DNA of 64,000 nucleotides from [Phialemoniopsis] sp. UDSM-2020. Its lineage: Eukaryota; Ascomycota; Sordariomycetes; Thyridiales; Thyridiaceae. The stretch lies in contig JAEILZ010000005.1 of the NCBI GenBank assembly GCA_018873225.1, forward strand, positions 2,852,001 to 2,916,000. Reading direction: 5' to 3'. The position numbers and the translations under genes are program-made. The notes below the pieces were generated by a model. That model saw only the letters and a list, made by a program, of their open reading frames with translations, was not told the DNA's origin and searched no databases. The stretch's first letter is position 1. Each line of letters begins with the position of its first letter. Shown here piece by piece: positions 58,397-64,000 of this stretch.

Positions 58397-61300
58397 ATGG
58401 AGAATGCACAAAGTGCAGGCCAAGGAGGACCCTCCGAAGAGCCTGTCACGCAGGTGTCCCAAGATCTTCAGCCTGACAACCCCACCTCCGGTGCCTCATC
58501 AATATCCGCAAGGTCACCCGATGCCCAGACCTTCGACTTCGACGAAGAATCTGCCCTTCGAAACTTGACTGAGAACGTACGCGATCAAGATGACCTCGAG
58601 CGCGACATCTCCCACCAGGCAAATCTCGCGCTCATTGACGCCGAAGACAAAAAGGATCAGAAGCGTATCGAGAAGTCTGAGAGTACCAAGGCCAGACTAG
58701 AAACCCAGAAGAAGGCCCAGCAGCAGAAACTTCGCGCCGCGTATAACAACCCGACCTTGAAGCTGCGCATCGAAAAGGAGATAGCGAGGATCAATGCAGA
58801 GATTGAGCTCATTGACAAGGATATTTCCGACTTCAATGTGCGCATTGAGCAAAGACACAGGGAGGGAGCTGACGATGCGCTTGCCTCTAGTGCAGGAAAT
58901 AGGAGGCAGCCTAATGAATCGCAGCGCGAGTTCCTCGTCCGCACTGGCAAGATCACTCCGTTCGCTAAGATCGGCGGACCGCGTCCAGACGGTGTAGAGG
59001 GTGATCTGGCTAATGCCATCATCGAGGCCGAGGATGAGGCCGTCGCCGAGGAGCTGGAAAAGGACGCGACAGAAGGGCCCCGATCGCATCAAAACTTGCG
59101 TCTGCCTGGCTTTGCCGAAGAGTCTGAATATGCGACGTCGGCCGCAACTTCGGCAGCCGAGAGCGAGTTCTCCTTGCGACCTAGAAAGAAGCGAAGGATA
59201 CAGGCGGATGCCGCATCTGATGACGAATATAAGCCGGAGAAGGAGCCGGCCTTCACACCCGAGTCTGTCGGCTTTGAGGACGAAGACTCGGACGATGTGG
59301 ACCTGACGGAGCTCAACAAGAACACATCTCGGAAACGGTCCGCCAAGAGTGCTGCTGTGAGCGAAGACAAGCTCGATCTTAGTGGGATCGACGACGGAAA
59401 CGAAGACGTCTACCAGCATCGACTAGCAGACTGGGTTGATCGAAGAAGTCGTGCTAGGCGGCGTCGCCAGGAATCTCTGGGTCAATCCGTTCATGACGAC
59501 GGCCAAGAGGAGTGGTTTCAACCTTCCCCTGACCAGCCCGATCACTACCTTGATCATGGACTCAAGTTGCCCGGCGACATTTACCCCTCTTTATTCGACT
59601 ACCAAAAGACAGGTGTGCAATGGCTTGCAGAGCTCTACGATCAGAAAGTGGGTGGTATTGTCGGTGATGAGATGGGGCTGGGCAAGACTGGTAAGTCTCT
59701 TAGAGACGCAATTGTTTGGTAACATGATGTATCGTTAACGCTGGACAAGTCCAACTCATCTCGTTCGTCGCGGCGCTCCACTACAGCAAGATGCTTGACA
59801 AACCTGTCATTGTCGTGGCACCGGCCACAGTTCTACGACAGTGGGTCAATGAGTTCCATCGCTGGTGGCCTCCACTGCGTGTGTCAATTCTTCACTCAAG
59901 CGGCAGTGGCATGCTGAACGTCCGAAACGAGGACCGTCTTGAAGAGGATGAGTACGACTGGGAGCGAAAGACAACTTCGGCTGGCTCGAGCAAAGCGGCG
60001 AAGAAGATCGTGGACCGTGTCGTGAAGCAAGGTCATGTCTTGGTCACAACCTATGCTGGCCTCCAGACCTATGGCGACGTGCTCATCCCTGTAGATTGGG
60101 GCTACGCAGTGCTCGATGAAGGGCACAAGATCCGCAACCCAAATACGGCGATTACAGTATATTGCAAAGAACTCCGAACGGCCAACAGAATTATTCTGTC
60201 TGGAACTCCCATGCAGAACAACCTCACTGAGCTCTGGTCGTTATTCGACTTCATCTATCCCATGCGACTGGGCACGCTTGTCACCTTCCGCAACCAATTT
60301 GAGGTCCCGATCAAGCAGGGCGGTTATGCCAATGCTTCAAACCAGCAGATTCTGAACGCACAGAAGTGTGCCGAGACACTGAAAGATGCGATCAGTCCGT
60401 ACCTATTACAGCGTCTCAAGGTGGATGTTGCTGCAGACCTACCAAAGAAGAGCGAGCAAGTGCTGTTCTGCAAACTTACCCAACCCCAACGCGCCGCCTA
60501 TGAGCTGTTCCTAAAGTCCGAAGAGATGAATGCGATTCTTAAGAGAACACGCCAATCTCTCTATGGGATCGACATCCTGAGAAAGGTCTGCAATCATCCC
60601 GACTTGCTGGAGCCACAGCTGAGGAACAAGATTGGCTACAACTGGGGCAGCCCGAGCAAGTCAGGAAAGATGCAGGTCGTAAAGGCGCTGCTGCATATGT
60701 GGAAACACTTTGGCCACAAAACCCTGTTGTTCTCCCAGGGGACGCAGATGCTGGACATTCTCGAGTCGTTCGTTCGTCGCCAAGGTGACATCAACTACCT
60801 GCGGATGGACGGCAAGACCGCCATCAAGGACAGGCAGACTCTGGTGGACAAATTCAACAACGACCCGGACCTGCATCTCTTCCTGCTGACTACGAAAGTA
60901 GGTGGGCTGGGAGTGAACTTGACGGGCGCCAACCGGGTGATCATTTTCGATCCGGACTGGAATCCCTCGACAGATGTTCAAGCTCGTGAGAGAGCTTGGA
61001 GACTGGGTCAGAAGAAGGAGGTCACCATATACCGCCTCATGACGGCCGGCACGATCGAGGAGAAGATTTATCATCGTCAAATCTTCAAGCAATTCCTCAC
61101 TAACAAGGTCCTCAAGGACCCCAAGCAGCGTGCCTCTTTTGGGCTCCACGACCTGCACGACTTGTTTACCCTGGGCTCTTACGAGGACGGCGCTACGGAA
61201 ACAAGTGAGCTGTTCAAGGGTAGTGAAGTGCCAATCCAGGCGAAGAAGTCGCTCATCACGCCGGGCCGCGACTCTGTACCCATTGTCATTGATGGCAAGA

Positions 61301-62007
61301 GCAAAGATGAGACCAATGGCGCGGCCAAAGCCGACGGCGACGGGGACAATCTGCGCGGCATCGCTGGTGTAGCGGGTACGGAGGACTTTCAGGAAGATCC
61401 GGAGACCGCGGCTCCAGCAGGCGAGGAGGCGCGTATAATGGAGGGTATTCTTGGCGGATCTGCCATGCATAGTGTCCTCGAACACGACCAGATTGTCGGC
61501 AGCGGCAAGCCCAAGGCTGACATGGCTGTGCTGCGCCACGAGGCCAATCGTGTGGCGAGCGAGGCTGCCGCGCATCTCCGACGGGCTGGGGAGCAGGCAC
61601 GTAACGTGCCCATTGGGACGGTGACCTGGACGGGCGAGGTCGGAACCGCTGGGCGGCCCGCACAGCGGCGTCGGGGTCCTGGCGGACCCAGCTCAGCGAG
61701 CATCCGTGCCGGCCTTGCGGACCGGCAGGGACTATCGGGCAGCTCGTCGCGGTCTGGAACGCCGACGACGGACGCCGGCAGCAACAGGGACATGAGGGCG
61801 CGAGACTTTGAAAAGGCGATACCCGAGTTCATACGCCGCCATGGTGGACAGGTGCCGTCGAAGCTGCTGGTGGACCACTTCAACCAGTTCTGCCACGGGC
61901 CACGGCAGGCGGGCGAGTTCAAGGCGGCGCTGGACAAGGTGGCTAGGATGGACAAGAGGGGATCGAGCATGAGGGCTATTTGGGCGCTGAAGCCTGCTTA
62001 CCAGTAG
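58397..62007 (+). CDS. RAD26: CSB/ERCC6-type SNF2 ATPase (transcription-coupled repair)
   Basis: Recognises RNA polymerase II stalled at DNA damage and starts transcription-coupled nucleotide excision repair. Exons: 58397-59690 and 59750-62007; 1,183 aa. The N-terminal third is charged with a coiled coil (KARLETQKKAQQQKLRAAYN) and acidic patches. The helicase core follows: motif I GDEMGLGKT (split by the intron), VIVVAPATVLRQWVNEFHRWWP, DEGH box LDEGHKIRNP, motif III LSGTPMQNNLTELWSLFDFIYP, KTLLFSQGTQMLDILE, and motifs V-VI LLTTKVGGLGVNLTGA and PSTDVQARERAWRLGQ. The C terminus includes EFIRRHGGQVPSKLLVDHFNQFC, matching the winged-helix module of CSB. The start gives a family-typical acidic N terminus. 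Confidence 0.96.
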
Positions 62008-62451
62008 ATGGAAGGTTTGCGACGGCTGACAGCGATCTTGAGACATTGCATTGCGAGGAGTTTGGACCGGAAGATACCACGGCCATGGTTATAATTTGCT
62101 AGAGAGCCGTGTCTTATCGGGAAAGGTTTAGGAGATAGACAGTCATGCCTTCCGGAAAGATATCCCCCCTGAACAGACACAATACTTCAGTCAACAATTT
62201 CACGAGTGAGAGCATGGCGCGTCCAAGCGTTTAAGGGGATGATTCTTTGCCATATCTGGCAAGATCTTTTGTCGATTTTCATTCTAATTCTCTACTGCAG
62301 CTATGCCATAGGCATCAATGTGACAAGGCAAAGCAAATGGAGACCAGGCCAGAAGCGGCCGTTCCCCTCGTAACTGTCAACGCCACAGAGAAAGCCAGAT
62401 GCAAAACCAGAATCCATCCACCAGTGCTCCCCAGCCGCTGAGCGCACGCGC
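62008..62451. other. Convergent intergenic spacer
   Basis: 444 bp between converging stops; probably 3' UTRs. No gene seen. Confidence 0.5.
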
Positions 62452-63149
<698 letters not shown>

Positions 63150-63599
63150 CTTGAAGTTTTTTTTTTTGCTTTGCTTGCCTGGGCGTTGCAGTTGATTGTC
63201 GGTGAGGTCAAGTCGACAGCCAAATTTCCGTGGTGATCAATTTTGCCTGGTGGGGTGAGAATTTGGCAGTGTGTCTCCACTTTTTGCCAGCAGAGCCAGC
63301 CCCTGATGGGCTCATGAGTGGTCTATTTCGGGGCGGTGAGCCAGGGCATGTTCTCCCACAATGGCAACACTTTTGCACAAAATTGTGTGGTTGCTGAAAC
63401 CCTAAGTACCCCTGTACCTTTTGCCAGCAAAAAAGACCCAGAGCTAAGCGAAAAAAAGCACCCCCAAAATTTGCTGCCCTTATCTCGCACCCGCGAAAAA
63501 ATTCCACTACTCGTCCTTCTTCCTCTCACGATTTCTCAACCACCGGCCGACCGACCTTTTTGACGAAACATCGACAACTTCGCGAACAAATCGTCAACA
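63150..63599. promoter_or_regulatory. Divergent promoter of rps14 and the gene at 63600, with telomere-like AAACCCTAA box
   Basis: 450 bp between opposing ATGs. AAACCCTAA at 63397-63405 matches the ARCCCTAA box bound by Tbf1-type factors in ribosomal-protein promoters of several ascomycetes. T-rich and A-rich runs flank it, and the leader before 63600 is CA-rich. Confidence 0.5.
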
Positions 63600-63610
63600 A
63601 TGGCTCCTAC
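63600..63610 (+). CDS. First coding exon of a divergent gene, rest outside the window
   Basis: ATG GCT CCT AC followed directly by a consensus GTACGT donor. The ATG is preceded by an A/C-rich leader (acaaatcgtcaaca), typical of highly expressed fungal genes. Very short first exons and a long first intron are common in fungal ribosomal-protein genes. No further exon is recognisable to 64000, implying a first intron of at least 390 nt. Identity cannot be given; a translation-related product is an inference from the shared promoter. Confidence 0.5.
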
Positions 63611-64000
63611 GTACGTTGCACCCTGAATGCATCACAGCATTCTTTCTTTCCCATATGCGCAACGGGTTTTCCGAGGTTATGCAGATTGTCGTGGTCCTCT
63701 CGCTGGAAGGCTCTGCTCAGGCCGTAACTGGCTGAGCTTTGCTGCCAGCTCGATCTCTCCCGTGCTTCTCCCTCCTTCTGTCAGGCCTCAGTGCGATGAG
63801 GATTGGCAATTGAGAGATGTTGCATGGGGTGTTGGGGTTTGAAGGCCTCGTCCTTCTCCCTTAAATCCATTGCCGCCATTCATCTACTCGAGAGATGTGA
63901 TCTCTCGAAATTGATGTTTCTATGGCGAGCAGAATATTCTTGGACATTCTGTCCGAGGTGTTGTCGGATGAGTGTCGATTGCCGGGAAGCCAAGGTCTTT

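Overview
This window is chromosomal DNA from a filamentous ascomycete (Pezizomycotina; the gene set and intron style fit Sordariomycetes best). The signs are short introns of about 50-200 nt with GTRNGT donors, CTRAC-like branch sites and YAG acceptors; a fungal gephyrin-type MoCo fusion; a SREA-type double GATA factor; a HET-NB-ARC-TPR incompatibility-type gene; and long intergenic spaces carrying TACCTA motifs. No rRNA, CRISPR, transposon or convincing tRNA was seen. Gene models were built by hand from reading frames, splice consensus and protein-family conservation. Exon coordinates are given in each entry, and phases were checked to close.

Layout. 1-3836 is NTE1, 5' truncated by the window edge. 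5608-6240 is a small membrane protein. 6680-9484 (-) is a CLC chloride/proton exchanger, divergent from a Dpb3/POLE4-like histone-fold protein (10180-10954). 11230-12206 (-) is U2A' (LEA1). 12737-13594 (-) is an EamA/TMEM42-like membrane protein. 14738-15299 (-) is TFIIA gamma (TOA2), divergent from V-ATPase c'' (VMA16, 15737-16560). 16839-17843 (-) is an unknown protein. 18145-20233 (-) is the gephyrin-like cnxE, divergent from POP5 (20702-21324), whose stop lies 4 bp from the stop of GPN2 (21329-22489, -). BUB3 (22876-24111) is divergent from GPN2. 24508-25611 is a disordered unknown protein. 26117-27706 (-) is an aldo-keto reductase with an apparent 4-nt exon. 29000-31284 (-) is MDV1, divergent from chorismate mutase ARO7 (32036-32955), which converges on BCP1 (33047-33971, -). 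34313-37160 (-) is a HET/NB-ARC/TPR receptor, divergent from a TVP15-like Golgi protein (37860-38681). 39654-41482 (-) is the iron regulator SREA.

From 41.5 to 53.7 kb there is only one recognisable gene, a two-repeat Myb regulator (about 46900-48020), between two gene deserts of about 5.5 kb each. The right end holds a ketopantoate-reductase-like enzyme (53693-55228, -), an unknown protein (55783-56772, -), the CSB/RAD26 repair ATPase (58397-62007, +), ribosomal protein S14/uS11 (62452-63149, -) and the first exon of a divergent gene at 63600.

Most genes are conserved housekeeping functions in transcription, splicing, tRNA processing, mitosis, mitochondrial division, vacuolar acidification, cofactors, repair and translation. 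They are mostly arranged as divergent or convergent pairs and are not a functional cluster. The accessory or regulatory interest lies in the NLR-like gene, the aldo-keto reductase with its micro-exon, the SREA upstream region and the Myb gene with its deserts. I did not find a clearly new multi-gene system.
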